From NCBI GenBank assembly GCA_040752005.1, contig JBFMFX010000021.1:4388-68387 (forward strand): a stretch of DNA of 64,000 bases, in the 5' to 3' direction. Positions 8,106-18,404 of this stretch are shown in pieces. The stretch is from RBG-16-66-20 sp040752005. GTDB taxonomy: Bacteria; Pseudomonadota; Gammaproteobacteria; Burkholderiales; SG8-39. A program made the position numbers and the translations under genes. The notes beneath the pieces were generated by a model. It ran no database searches, was not told where the DNA came from, and was given only the letters and a program-made list of their open reading frames with translations. Every line of letters starts with the position of its first letter. The first letter of the stretch is position 1.

Positions 8106-8801
8106 TCAGGCCGGTTCCATGCCGCAGAGACGCTTGGCTTGCGCCGCCTGCGGCGAGCGCAGAAAGGCGAGCAGGCCGGCGACCGCCTCCGGCTGGCGCG
8201 AGGCGCTGCAGCGCGCGGCCGAGAAAACCGTCGTCGCCGCCGCGCTCTCCGGCAGCCTGCCGAGCACGGCGATGCCCGGCTCGTCGAGGAGTTCGCTCAA
8301 CTGCTGAAAACCCAGGTCGGCCTCGCCGTCGGCGACGAGCTTGGCGACCGGCACGCCGGGCGGCGCCTGTACCAGGCGCGGGCGCACCTCGGCGGCGATT
8401 GCCCAGCGCTCCAGGAGCCGGAGCAGCGCCTGGCCGCTCGGCCCGGTCGAGTAGCCGATGCGCCGCGCCGCCAGCAGCGCCGCGCGCAGCGCCTGTTCCG
8501 AGCCGATGTCGGGCTGTGCCGCGCCGGCGCGCACCGCGGCCGCGAGGCGCGAGCGCGCGAAATCCGTCCTCGTTTCCGCCGCCAGATGGCCTTCGGCGAT
8601 CAGGCGGTCTATCGCGTCGCTGGCGAGCACCGCGAGATCGAACGGCTCACCGGCCCGGATGCGGCGGGCGGCGTCCACACCGCCCACGGATTCGAAGCGC
8701 ACTTCGATGCCGCCGGCGGCGCTGTACGCCGCAGCGAGCCGGGCGAGCACCCGGCGCGTCGCCATCGAAGAAATCCCGGTGAGCGCGGCAGTCATGGCCA
8801 T
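8106..8801 (-). CDS. ModA-like type 2 periplasmic-binding-fold protein without a visible signal peptide (231 aa)
   Basis: Resembles molybdate ABC substrate-binding proteins. 'LTGISSMATRRVLARLAAAY', 'IEVRFESVGGVDAARRIRAGEPFDLAVLAS' (given in part) and 'GYSTGPSGQALLRLLERW' follow the ModA fold order. The N terminus (MAMTAALTGISS) starts directly at the first strand and has no Lys/Arg-hydrophobic export signal, so the protein is probably cytoplasmic. It is the first gene after the LysR-box and 18 bases before ligJ. A cytoplasmic ligand-binding or accessory role in protocatechuate breakdown is inferred from position; molybdate transport is unlikely because no modB/modC genes are present. Start could be ATG 8801 or 8795. 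Confidence 0.7.
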   Translation of the reverse strand: MAMTAALTGISSMATRRVLARLAAAYSAAGGIEVRFESVGGVDAARRIRAGEPFDLAVLASDAIDRLIAEGHLAAETRTDFARSRLAAAVRAGAAQPDIGSEQALRAALLAARRIGYSTGPSGQALLRLLERWAIAAEVRPRLVQAPPGVPVAKLVADGEADLGFQQLSELLDEPGIAVLGRLPESAAATTVFSAARCSASRQPEAVAGLLAFLRSPQAAQAKRLCGMEPA

Positions 8802-8860
8802 CGCGGGCCGCGATTGTCGCCGGCGCCCGCGCTTGAGGCCACGCCGCGCCTGCGCTAGCA

Positions 8861-8881
8861 GCTATCGCAAATCATTATAGC
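8861..8881. promoter_or_regulatory. Perfect LysR-type operator palindrome GCTAT-N11-ATAGC upstream of the lig operon
   Basis: Arms GCTAT (8861-8865) and ATAGC (8877-8881) are exact inverted repeats separated by 11 bases, the classic T-N11-A LysR box. It sits at the very end of the LysR gene and is centred about 70 bases before the first gene of the operon, the right place for activation by the adjacent regulator. The right arm also contains TATAAT on the minus strand (8879-8874), so binding could alternatively occlude a promoter. Confidence 0.6.
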
Positions 8882-9827
8882 CGGCGGGGGCCGGCGCCGC
8901 GCCGCCGCGGCCCCGCGCAAGCAGAAGCTCGCGCAGCAGCCGCATCGTGTGCCGGCGCAACGGGGTCACCGGCTTGTGCGCCGAAACGGCGAGGCACAGG
9001 GTCGCGGCCAGGCGCGGCGCGACGAGCGGCCGCGCCATGTAGTCGCGCGCGCGGCCCGAGGCTGCGAGCGCGCTTTCCGTGAGCACCGCGTGGCCGTGGC
9101 CGGCGCGCACCAGCTCGAGAATGGAGTGCACGCTGGACATCTCCCAGGCGACGGCGAGCTTCAGACCGGAGCGCGACGCCTGCTCCTCCAATAGCCGGCG
9201 GAACGCGTGCGCGCGCTCGGGAACGATCAACGGGTAGCGCGGCAGGTCGGCGAACCTGACGGGCGCAGGCATCGTGCGCGGACCGCGCCCGCCGCCCGGC
9301 CGACCCTTCGCCGCAGCCGGGCTGATCAGGCACAGCGCTTCGTCCCGCACGGGCGAGGTTTCCAGCGCCGGCTGTTGCCCCGGGTCATACACCGCGCCGA
9401 CGTCCACTCGGCCGGTGGCGACCCATTCGGCGATGTGGGTGGAAAAACCCTCGACGACGGCCAGACGCGCGCGCGGCAGCTCGCGGCGAAACCTCTCGAC
9501 GAGCGGCAGCGTCAGCGTGCGCGCGACCGTCGGCGGCAGCGCGACGACGATGTGGCCGGCGGGCTCGTTGCGGGCGGCATCCATGTCGTGGCGCGCCTGC
9601 GCGACCCGCTGCAGGATTCGCACGCCGTGCTCGAGCAGCCGCTTGCCGGCCTCGGTGAGCACCACGCCGCGCCCGGTGCGCAGGAGCAGCGTCGCCCGCA
9701 GGCCAGCCTCCAGCAGCCGGACCTGGCGGCTGAGTGCCGGCTGGGCGATGCCGAGGATCATCGCCGCCTTGCTGAAGCTGCCGGCTTCGGCGACGCGCAC
9801 GAAATATTCCAGCTGTCTGAGGTTCAT
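8862..9827 (-). CDS. LysR-family transcriptional regulator, probable regulator of the lig operon (321 aa)
   Basis: The N-terminal winged helix is clear: MNLRQLEYFVRVAEAGSFS, then 'KAAMILGIAQPALSRQVRLLE' as recognition helix, residues 1-60. A LysR substrate-binding domain follows (about 92-305), with 'GHIVVALPPTVARTLTLPL' and 'GHGHAVLTES'. The gene lies directly upstream of and in the same direction as the lig genes, and follows the DMT transporter with a 4-base overlap (ATGA). The operator palindrome at 8861-8881 overlaps its last codons. The inducer is likely a protocatechuate-pathway intermediate, by analogy with other lig/pmd regulators. The tail (RGRGGAAPAPAGYNDLR) is low-complexity. Confidence 0.88.
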   Translation of the reverse strand: MNLRQLEYFVRVAEAGSFSKAAMILGIAQPALSRQVRLLEAGLRATLLLRTGRGVVLTEAGKRLLEHGVRILQRVAQARHDMDAARNEPAGHIVVALPPTVARTLTLPLVERFRRELPRARLAVVEGFSTHIAEWVATGRVDVGAVYDPGQQPALETSPVRDEALCLISPAAAKGRPGGGRGPRTMPAPVRFADLPRYPLIVPERAHAFRRLLEEQASRSGLKLAVAWEMSSVHSILELVRAGHGHAVLTESALAASGRARDYMARPLVAPRLAATLCLAVSAHKPVTPLRRHTMRLLRELLLARGRGGAAPAPAGYNDLR

Positions 9828-10723
9828 GGCCCTTTGCGCAGCGCTCGCGCCGGGGGCCGTCCTGCCGACAGCGCCACGCCGGCGAGGATGAGCGCAAGCC
9901 CCGCGAAATGGAACCAGCGCGGATATTCACCGAGAAAGAGCGTGGCGAGCGCCACCGCGATCGCGGGCATCAGGTGCATCGTGGCGCCGGCGCGCGCCGC
10001 TCCCAGGCGCGTGACCACGTAGCTCCAGCCGGCGTAGGCGAGAAGGAGCGAGCCGATCGCCGAGTACGCCACCGCCGCCGCGCCGGCTGGCGAGAGCGCG
10101 ACCTTTTTCTCCGTCCAGATCTCCCATGCCACCCACGGGGCCATCCAGACAAGGCCCATGAGGCAGACGAGGGTGAGAAACTCCGGCGTATCGAGCGGGT
10201 CGCGCCGCATGCGCAGGAGCACGGTATAGGCACCCCACATCGCCATCGAGGCGAGCGCGAGCGCGTCGCCGGCGTTGAAGGAGACGAGCGACAGGTCGCC
10301 CTGGGTGCCGATCAGCGCGACGCCGGCGAAGGAAATCGCGACGCCCGCCCATTGCGCCGCGCCGATTCCCTCGCCGAGCAGCGGCCGCGCAAGGAGGAGG
10401 ATGAAGATCGGGGCGGTGGAAAGGTAGAGCGTCGCACTGGTCGCCGTGGTGTAGTGGAGCCCCAGCCATTGCAGACCCAGATGAATCCCGCCTCCGAAGA
10501 ACCCGAGCAGCAGAAGAGGGCGCCATTCGACCGGCGTGAAGCGCATTGCCTTCGCGGCGAGACTGCGAGCGCAGAACGGCGCGAGCAGCGTCACCACGAT
10601 CGCCAGCCGCCCGGCGGTGGCGAACCCGGGCGCAATCTCCTCGCGCACGGCACGCGCGACGATCCAGTTGCCCGACCAGAGCATCAGGGTCCCGAACAGG
10701 ATCAGCCAGGCGAGCGCGCGCAT
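9824..10723 (-). CDS. EamA/DMT-superfamily transporter (299 aa)
   Basis: Ten predicted membrane helices arranged as two EamA repeats (about residues 5-140 and 150-290). Recognisable stretches are 'LMLWSGNWIVARAVREEI' near the N terminus and 'TATSATLYLSTAPIFILLLA' at about 95-114, with 'GVALIGTQGD' closing the first repeat. The family exports or imports metabolites and amino acids; the substrate is not predictable. It overlaps the lysR start by 4 bases, so the two are probably co-transcribed, which may place the regulator's own promoter upstream of this gene. Only 22 bases separate it from the divergent hydrolase. Confidence 0.85.
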   Translation of the reverse strand: MRALAWLILFGTLMLWSGNWIVARAVREEIAPGFATAGRLAIVVTLLAPFCARSLAAKAMRFTPVEWRPLLLLGFFGGGIHLGLQWLGLHYTTATSATLYLSTAPIFILLLARPLLGEGIGAAQWAGVAISFAGVALIGTQGDLSLVSFNAGDALALASMAMWGAYTVLLRMRRDPLDTPEFLTLVCLMGLVWMAPWVAWEIWTEKKVALSPAGAAAVAYSAIGSLLLAYAGWSYVVTRLGAARAGATMHLMPAIAVALATLFLGEYPRWFHFAGLALILAGVALSAGRPPARALRKGP

Positions 10724-10745
10724 CGCCGCATGCTAATCTGAACTC

Positions 10746-11504
10746 ATGCCGCACATCACCATCGGCGGCCGGCGCCTCGCTTACGAATGGGTCGGCGAGG
10801 GCACCGGCACGCTCGTATTCCTCCACGAAGGGCTCGGCTCGATCCGCCAGTGGCGCGACTTTCCCGCGCGCGTGGCAGGAGCGACCGGCTGGCGCGCGCT
10901 CGTCTATGACCGCTACGGCTACGGCCAGTCGGACGTGCTTGCCGAACCGCGCGTCGGCACCGATTTCATGCACCGCGAGGCGCTGGAGACGCTGCCGGCG
11001 CTTCTGCGCGCGCTGGAGGTCGAGGATCCGGTTCTGGTCGGCCACTCCGACGGCGCCTCGATCGCCCTCATCTACGCCGGCTCCGGGCATGCGGCGCGCG
11101 GGCTCGTCGCGCTGGCGCCGCACGTCTTCGTCGAGGAGCTGTCGGTGCGCTCGATCGAGGCGGCGCGGCGGCAGTTCGAAACCACCGACTTGCGCCAGCG
11201 CCTGGGCAGGTACCACCGCGACCCGGTGAAGACTTTCCATCTCTGGAACGACGTCTGGCTCGACCCGGAATTCCGCCGCTGGAACATCGAGTCGTACCTG
11301 CCCGGCATCCGCTGCCCGGTCCTCGCCGTCCAGGGCGAAGCCGACGAGTACGGAACCATGGCGCAGGTGGAGGCGATCCGGCGGCAGGTGAGCGGACCCT
11401 GCGAACTCGTGAAGCTCGCCGGTTGCGGACACTCGCCGCACCGCGACCAGCCGGAGCGCACGCTCGCGGCCATCGCGGACTTCGTCGCGCGGCTGCCCGC
11501 TTGA
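10746..11504 (+). CDS. Alpha/beta-fold hydrolase (252 aa)
   Basis: Serine hydrolase. The oxyanion strand 'LVFLHEGLGSIRQWRDFP' lies at about residues 23-40. The nucleophile elbow GHSDG has Ser at residue 101. An acidic residue lies after 'VLAVQGEADEYG' (about 195-206) and the catalytic His is in 'GCGHSPHRDQP' (about residue 228). It resembles MenH/enol-lactonase-type esterases; the substrate is unknown. Its start is 22 bases from the divergent DMT gene and no ribosome site is visible. A TAATCT hexamer ends 6 bases before the ATG, suggesting a leaderless message. Confidence 0.85.
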   Translation: MPHITIGGRRLAYEWVGEGTGTLVFLHEGLGSIRQWRDFPARVAGATGWRALVYDRYGYGQSDVLAEPRVGTDFMHREALETLPALLRALEVEDPVLVGHSDGASIALIYAGSGHAARGLVALAPHVFVEELSVRSIEAARRQFETTDLRQRLGRYHRDPVKTFHLWNDVWLDPEFRRWNIESYLPGIRCPVLAVQGEADEYGTMAQVEAIRRQVSGPCELVKLAGCGHSPHRDQPERTLAAIADFVARLPA

Positions 11505-11554
11505 GCGCGCCCGCGGGAGGGCGCTCGATCCGCGGGCGCCGCGCCGGGCGCCGG

Positions 11555-12331
11555 CTAACCGAGGTAGTTGATCCCGCGGCGCTCCAGCAGCCGCAGCAGC
11601 GCCGGCCAGTCCTTGTGCTCCGAGGGGCGGTCCGGGCGGTTGAACTGCTCGGAGGCCGTTCGCGCCGCCTGTTCCGACATCAGGAGCACGTTGTCCATGC
11701 CGCCGGCCATCGCGTCCACCTGGATCTGGCAGGCGCAGTCGAGGTAGTACATCAGCTCGAAGGCCTCGCGCACCGAGGCGCCGAGCGTGAGCAGGCCGTG
11801 GTTGCGCAGGATCATCGCCCTCGATGTCGGGCCGAGGTCGCGCGCAAGGCGCTCGCGCTCGTCCAGAGCGAGCGCGATGCCCTCGTAGTCGTGGTAGGTG
11901 ATCTCGCGCTGCACCCGCATCGCATGCTGGCTGATCGGCAGCAGCCCGCACTTCATCGCCGACACCGCGACCCCGGCACGGGTGTGCGTGTGGATCACGC
12001 ACTGGATTTCCGGCCGCGCCCGGTGCACGCAACCGTGGATGACGAACCCCGCCTCGTTGTAGCCCAGGCCCAGCGGGTCGTCGAGCACCCGGCCGCGGTG
12101 GTCAATCTTCACCAGGTTGGACGCGGTGATCTCGTCGAACATCAGCCCGTAGGGGTTGATGAGGAATTCGTCGCTGCCGGGCAGGCGCGCCGAGAAATGC
12201 GTGTAGATCAGATCGGTCCAGCGGAACAGGGCGGCGAGCTGATAGGCGGCGGCGAGATCGCAGCGGATCTGCCACTCCTCTCGGCTGACGCGCTCACGGA
12301 CGGATTTCTGCGGGCTCGGCACGGCGCTCAT
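11555..12331 (-). CDS. Class II aldolase/adducin family protein (258 aa)
   Basis: Zinc-dependent aldolase or decarboxylase-like enzyme of the AraD/FucA superfamily. 'FRWTDLIYTHFSARLPGSDEF' (about residues 36-56), 'CVIHTHTRAGVAVSAMKCGL' (about 111-130, with the HxH zinc ligands) and 'MILRNHGLLTLGASVREAFEL' (about 172, with the third His) match the family. Many members annotated this way in proteobacteria have no assigned substrate, and no sugar kinase or isomerase lies nearby. The start has a strong GAGG ribosome site. It overlaps the end of dusA by 38 bases in another frame, unusually long for this window. Confidence 0.85.
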   Translation of the reverse strand: MSAVPSPQKSVRERVSREEWQIRCDLAAAYQLAALFRWTDLIYTHFSARLPGSDEFLINPYGLMFDEITASNLVKIDHRGRVLDDPLGLGYNEAGFVIHGCVHRARPEIQCVIHTHTRAGVAVSAMKCGLLPISQHAMRVQREITYHDYEGIALALDERERLARDLGPTSRAMILRNHGLLTLGASVREAFELMYYLDCACQIQVDAMAGGMDNVLLMSEQAARTASEQFNRPDRPSEHKDWPALLRLLERRGINYLG

Positions 12332-13286
12332 GGAAAACCTCCTCGTCTGCGCATTCTACGGCCTGGAGCGCTTGCAGCAGCAGGTCCGGATCGTTCTGCG
12401 AAAGGCGGGCGGAATCGGAGAGGATTCGCCGCCAGCGCCGCGCGCGCGGATGGCCGTGATACAGCCCGAGCATGTGGCGTGCGATGTGCCGCAGCGCCGT
12501 GCCGCGCCGGACCATCCGAGCCGCGTAGCGGTGCATCGCCCGAACGACCTCGGCGCGCGTGCGCTCCCCGCCCGCGAGCAGCCAGGGGTCGTGATACGCG
12601 GCGCGGCCGAGCATCACCCCGTCCACATGCGCGAGGTGCGCCTCGATTGCCGCGCGGCTCGCCACGCCCCCGTTCAGCACGATTTCCAGATGCGGGAATT
12701 CGCGCTTGAGGCGGTACACCTCCTCGTAGCGCAGGCGCGGAATCTCGCGGTTTTCCTTCGGCGTGAGCCCCTCGAGGATGGCGTTGCGCGCATGCACGAC
12801 GAAGGTGCGTACGCCGGCCTCGGCGAGCGCGCCGACGAAATCGCGCACGAAACCGTAGTCTTCCACTGTCCCGATGCCGAGACGATGCTTCACGCTCACC
12901 GGGATGCGCACCGCTTCGCGCATCGCCTGCACGCAGTCCGCGACCCGCCTCGGTTCGGCCATCAGGCAGGCACCGAAGGCGCCGCGCTGCACGCGCTCGC
13001 TCGGGCAGCCGAGGTTGAGATTGACCTCGTCGTAGCCGCAGGCCTCGACCAGTCGCGCGCAGCGCGCCAGCTCGTCGGGTTCGCTCCCCCCCAGTTGCGC
13101 GCCGACCGGATGCTCCTCCGGCGAGAAGGCGAGATGGCGCTCGGCATCGCCGTGCAGGAGCGCCCCGGTGGGGATCATCTCGGTGTACAGGAACGCGCGC
13201 GGCGAGACCAGGCGCAGGAAATACCGGCAGTGCCGGTCTGTCCAGTCCATCATCGGCGCGACGCAGAGGCGGTGCCGGGCGGTCAC
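12294..13286 (-). CDS. dusA: tRNA-dihydrouridine(20/20a) synthase (330 aa)
   Basis: FMN-dependent enzyme that reduces uridine 20/20a in the tRNA D-loop. 'LCVAPMMDWTDRHCRYF' at residues about 7-23 is the DusA opening. 'VNLNLGCPSERVQRGAFGACLM' (about 85-106) holds the catalytic Cys, 'VSVKHRLGI' follows at about 130, and 'VLNGGV' and 'DGVMLGRAAYHDPWLL' form the FMN phosphate loop. GTG 13286 is chosen because it overlaps the upstream stop (GTGA) and the length then equals DusA; longer readings run through the neighbouring gene. Its 3' end overlaps the aldolase start by 38 bases. Confidence 0.92.
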   Translation of the reverse strand: MTARHRLCVAPMMDWTDRHCRYFLRLVSPRAFLYTEMIPTGALLHGDAERHLAFSPEEHPVGAQLGGSEPDELARCARLVEACGYDEVNLNLGCPSERVQRGAFGACLMAEPRRVADCVQAMREAVRIPVSVKHRLGIGTVEDYGFVRDFVGALAEAGVRTFVVHARNAILEGLTPKENREIPRLRYEEVYRLKREFPHLEIVLNGGVASRAAIEAHLAHVDGVMLGRAAYHDPWLLAGGERTRAEVVRAMHRYAARMVRRGTALRHIARHMLGLYHGHPRARRWRRILSDSARLSQNDPDLLLQALQAVECADEEVFHERRAEPAEIRP

Positions 13287-13909
13287 TGCAGGTCCTGCGC
13301 CCGCCGCCGCGTCAGCTCGACGAGGCAGGCCTTGTGCGGCTCGCTGCCGGCGGCGCCGCGGCGCGCGCATTCGGCGTCGCGGTAGGCGAGGAAGGCGTCG
13401 GCGCTGGCGCGGAAGGCGCGCGAGGCGAGCTCGTTGCCGGCGGCGACGTCGGCCTGGCGCGAATCCACGAGCTGCTTCGCGTAGAGCTGCACCAGATCTT
13501 GCTCGGCGGCGACGAGCAGCGCGTCGAGGCACTGCGCCGGCGCCGCCGCGCGCCGGCATTGCGCGAGCGGCGGCGCGTCTGGCCGCGGCGTCCAGTGGAA
13601 AAAGAGCGCCCGGCCGTCGCCCGTGGCGAGGCACACGAAACTGAACTCGATCGGCACCCCCTGCGGATAGACGATGGCGCCGGTGCCGAACGCGAGGGCG
13701 CTCACCGGCTGGCTGCCGACGCGGCGCGCGTGGCGCTCGACGTGCAGCCCTTCCCGGTCCAGGCGCACCGTCGCGGCCGCCGTGCCGGCCTTCTCCGCTT
13801 CGGCCTGCGCATAGGCGCGGCACGAATCGAGCACCGCTTCGGGCGCCTGCGCAATGGCGGTCGCGATCGGCGCCGCAGCCAGCATGAACGCGCCAAGCAG
13901 CCGCTTCAT
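13283..13909 (-). CDS. Secreted protein with C-terminal LprI-like (DUF1311) domain (208 aa)
   Basis: The N terminus MKRLLGAFMLAAAPIATAIAQA is a clear Sec signal peptide. The C-terminal region (about residues 120-208) has the DUF1311/LprI pattern: 'AEQDLVQLYAKQLVDSRQ', then 'FRASADAFLAYRDAECARR' and a final Cys-containing helix 'KACLVELTRRRAQDL'. The middle segment (about 35-115) is not recognised and has several Cys residues that could pair. LprI proteins inhibit lysozyme in mycobacteria, but most proteobacterial members are uncharacterised. It overlaps panE-like and dusA genes by 4 bases each, suggesting a three-gene transcript. Confidence 0.7.
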   Translation of the reverse strand: MKRLLGAFMLAAAPIATAIAQAPEAVLDSCRAYAQAEAEKAGTAAATVRLDREGLHVERHARRVGSQPVSALAFGTGAIVYPQGVPIEFSFVCLATGDGRALFFHWTPRPDAPPLAQCRRAAAPAQCLDALLVAAEQDLVQLYAKQLVDSRQADVAAGNELASRAFRASADAFLAYRDAECARRGAAGSEPHKACLVELTRRRAQDLQ

Positions 13910-14883
13910 GCGTACTGCCCCGTGCTCTGCGCGCGCAGGCGGATGAGGCCGAACAGGCTCTCGGTGAAGGGCGCTGCGACGGCCGCCTTGCGCGCGATCT
14001 CGAGCGTGGCGCCGAGCAGCCCCTCGATCTCCAGCGGCTTGCCGGCTTCCAGGTCCTGCAGCATCGAGGTCTTGAACACCCCCAGATGCCGCGCCATGTC
14101 CATGCGCGCCTCCGGATCAATGTCCGCGTCCACGCCCACCGCACGGCCGATCGCGAGCACCTCGCGCATGATCGCGACCATGTACGCCTTCACCTGCGCG
14201 TCGGCGATCAGCCGGTCGGCGGTGGCAAGCGTGAGGGCGGAAACCGGATTGAAGCTCACGTTGCCGAGGAGCTTGACCCAGAAGTCCTTCTCGATGAATG
14301 GGCTCGTCACCGCCTCGAAGCCTGCGGCGCCGAGCGCCTCGGCGATGCGCGCCGTGCGCGTGCCGTTGCGGCCCCCCGGCTCGCCGAGGATCAGGCGCGC
14401 GCCCATGTTGTGGCGAATCACGCCGGGCTCGGGCACCGAGGCCGAAAGGTGCACGACGCAGCCGACGATGCGATCGGTCGGCATCGCGCGCGCGAGGCTG
14501 CCGTCCGGATCGAGCGACTCCAGGCGCAGCGCACCGGCGCCGAATGGCAGGCGGTCGAAAAACCACCACGGCACCCCGTTCATCGCGGTGACGATCGAGG
14601 TGTCGCGGCCGAGCAAGGGCGCGATACGCGCCGCGACCTCGCGCAGGCTGTGGCCCTTGACGGCGACGATGACGTAGTCCTGGGGGCCGAGGTCGGCCGG
14701 ATCGTCGGAGGCGCGCACGCGCGCTCGCGTCTCGCGCGAGGATTCGCGCAACACGAGGCCCTGTTGCCGCAGCGCCGCGAGGTGCGCGCCGCGAGCGACG
14801 ACGGACACGTCGTGCCCGGCTTGCACAAGGCGCGCGGCGATCAGCCCGCCGACCGCCCCGGCGCCGAAGACACACAATTTCAT
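13906..14883 (-). CDS. 2-dehydropantoate 2-reductase family protein (325 aa)
   Basis: NADPH-dependent reductase of the ketopantoate reductase (PanE/ApbA) family. 'MKLCVFGAGAVGGLIAARL' carries the GxGxxG nucleotide motif. 'YVIVAVKGHSLREVAARI' is the Lys/Ser region near residue 75, and 'FWVKLLGNVSFNPVSALT' (about 205-222) contains the catalytic Lys and Asn. The C-terminal domain is complete. Whether it makes pantoate or reduces another 2-oxo acid cannot be decided; many genomes have several paralogues. No ribosome site is visible, and TAAAAT lies 6 bases before the ATG on the minus strand. Confidence 0.82.
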   Translation of the reverse strand: MKLCVFGAGAVGGLIAARLVQAGHDVSVVARGAHLAALRQQGLVLRESSRETRARVRASDDPADLGPQDYVIVAVKGHSLREVAARIAPLLGRDTSIVTAMNGVPWWFFDRLPFGAGALRLESLDPDGSLARAMPTDRIVGCVVHLSASVPEPGVIRHNMGARLILGEPGGRNGTRTARIAEALGAAGFEAVTSPFIEKDFWVKLLGNVSFNPVSALTLATADRLIADAQVKAYMVAIMREVLAIGRAVGVDADIDPEARMDMARHLGVFKTSMLQDLEAGKPLEIEGLLGATLEIARKAAVAAPFTESLFGLIRLRAQSTGQYA

Positions 14884-14889
14884 GCTCTA

Positions 14890-14895
14890 ATTTTA
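14890..14895 (-). promoter_or_regulatory. -10-like hexamer TAAAAT 6 bases before the panE-like start
   Basis: Minus-strand TAAAAT is followed by 6 bases and then the ATG. There is no purine-rich ribosome site, so the message may be leaderless. No convincing -35 element was identified. Confidence 0.35.
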
Positions 14896-14896
14896 A

Positions 14897-14957
14897 GGGT
14901 CAGACGCGTTTCTCCATCCGATGCGGCGAATCGCCGTCGAAAACTTGGTCTGACGCT
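14897..14957. repeat. REP-like element: inverted GTCAGAC / GTCTGAC arms around a small palindrome
   Basis: GGGTCAGACGC (14898-14908) faces GGTCTGACGC (14947-14956) as an imperfect inverted pair. Between them lies the short palindrome GGCGA-ATCGCC region. The element sits in the divergent gap between the panE-like gene and msrA. The same GGGTCAGAC word recurs in the hairpin at 47796-47831, suggesting a dispersed intergenic repeat. Confidence 0.45.
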
Positions 14958-14973
14958 GAATTCGGAGGTGGCG

Positions 14974-15630
14974 ATGTTCTCGTTCATGAGGAAGATGAAG
15001 ACGCTGCTTCCGGCCGGGAGCACGCTCCCCGGGCGCAGCGCGAAGATGCCGGTGCCCGAACGTCACTTCGTGAGCGGCAATCCGCTCGTGCCACCTTTCC
15101 CCGAGGGCATGCAGCGCGCCGTGTTCGGCATGGGCTGCTTCTGGGGCGCAGAGCGCCTGTTCTGGCCGGTTCCGGGCGTGTACACCACCGCCGTGGGCTA
15201 TGCCGGCGGCCAGACGCCCAATCCCGCTTACGAGGAGGTCTGCACCGGGCTCACCAACCACGCCGAGGTCGTGCTCGTCGTCTTCGATCCGCAGAAGGTG
15301 AGCTACGGGCAACTGCTGAAGCTCTTCTGGGAAGGGCACGATCCGACGCAGGGTATGCGGCAGGGCAACGACGTCGGCACCCAGTACCGTTCCGCCATCT
15401 ACTGCTACGGCGAGGAGCAGCTCAGGGCGGCGCTCGCCTCGAAGCAGGCGTACGCGGCGGCGCTTGCGCGCGCAGGGTTCGGCCCGATCACCACAGAGAT
15501 CCGCCCGGCTCCGGAGTTCTATTACGCCGAGGAGTACCACCAGCAGTATCTCGCCAAGAACCCGGCGGGCTACTGCGGACTGGGCGGAACCGGCGTCACC
15601 TGCCCGACCGGAGCCGGCGCCGCGGGCTGA
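14974..15630 (+). CDS. msrA: Peptide-methionine (S)-S-oxide reductase (218 aa)
   Basis: Repairs oxidised methionine (S epimer) in proteins using thioredoxin. The catalytic motif GCFWGAE has Cys at residue 55. 'VGYAGGQTPNPAYEEVCTGLTNHAEVV' (read in part) and 'FWEGHDPTQGMRQGNDVGTQYRS' form the substrate pocket. The C terminus 'GYCGLGGTGVTCPTG' contains the resolving cysteines. The first 30 residues (MFSFMRKMKTLLPAGSTL and on) are the usual MsrA N-terminal extension, similar to the E. coli-type enzyme. Start ATG 14974 has GGAGG five bases upstream. Confidence 0.95.
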   Translation: MFSFMRKMKTLLPAGSTLPGRSAKMPVPERHFVSGNPLVPPFPEGMQRAVFGMGCFWGAERLFWPVPGVYTTAVGYAGGQTPNPAYEEVCTGLTNHAEVVLVVFDPQKVSYGQLLKLFWEGHDPTQGMRQGNDVGTQYRSAIYCYGEEQLRAALASKQAYAAALARAGFGPITTEIRPAPEFYYAEEYHQQYLAKNPAGYCGLGGTGVTCPTGAGAAG

Positions 15631-15631
15631 A

Positions 15632-15673
15632 GGGGCGCGACCGGGCGCCGGCCGGCCGCGCGCTCGGCGCCCC
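15632..15673. terminator. GC-rich hairpin between convergent msrA and acnA, possible terminator
   Basis: GGGGCGC (15632-15638) pairs with GCGCCCC (15667-15673) around a GC-rich interior containing GCCGGCCGGC. It fills the whole 44-base gap between two convergent stop codons. There is no U-run, so the call rests on position and stem only. Confidence 0.3.
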
Positions 15674-15674
15674 G

Positions 15675-18380
<2,706 letters not shown>

Positions 18381-18404
18381 GGCAGCCTCCGTCGTTGTGC
18401 CCGC

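Noticed and set aside
13283..14144. In-frame N-terminal extension of dusA
   Set aside because: It runs through the LprI-like gene in another frame with biased composition; GTG 13286 gives the normal DusA length.
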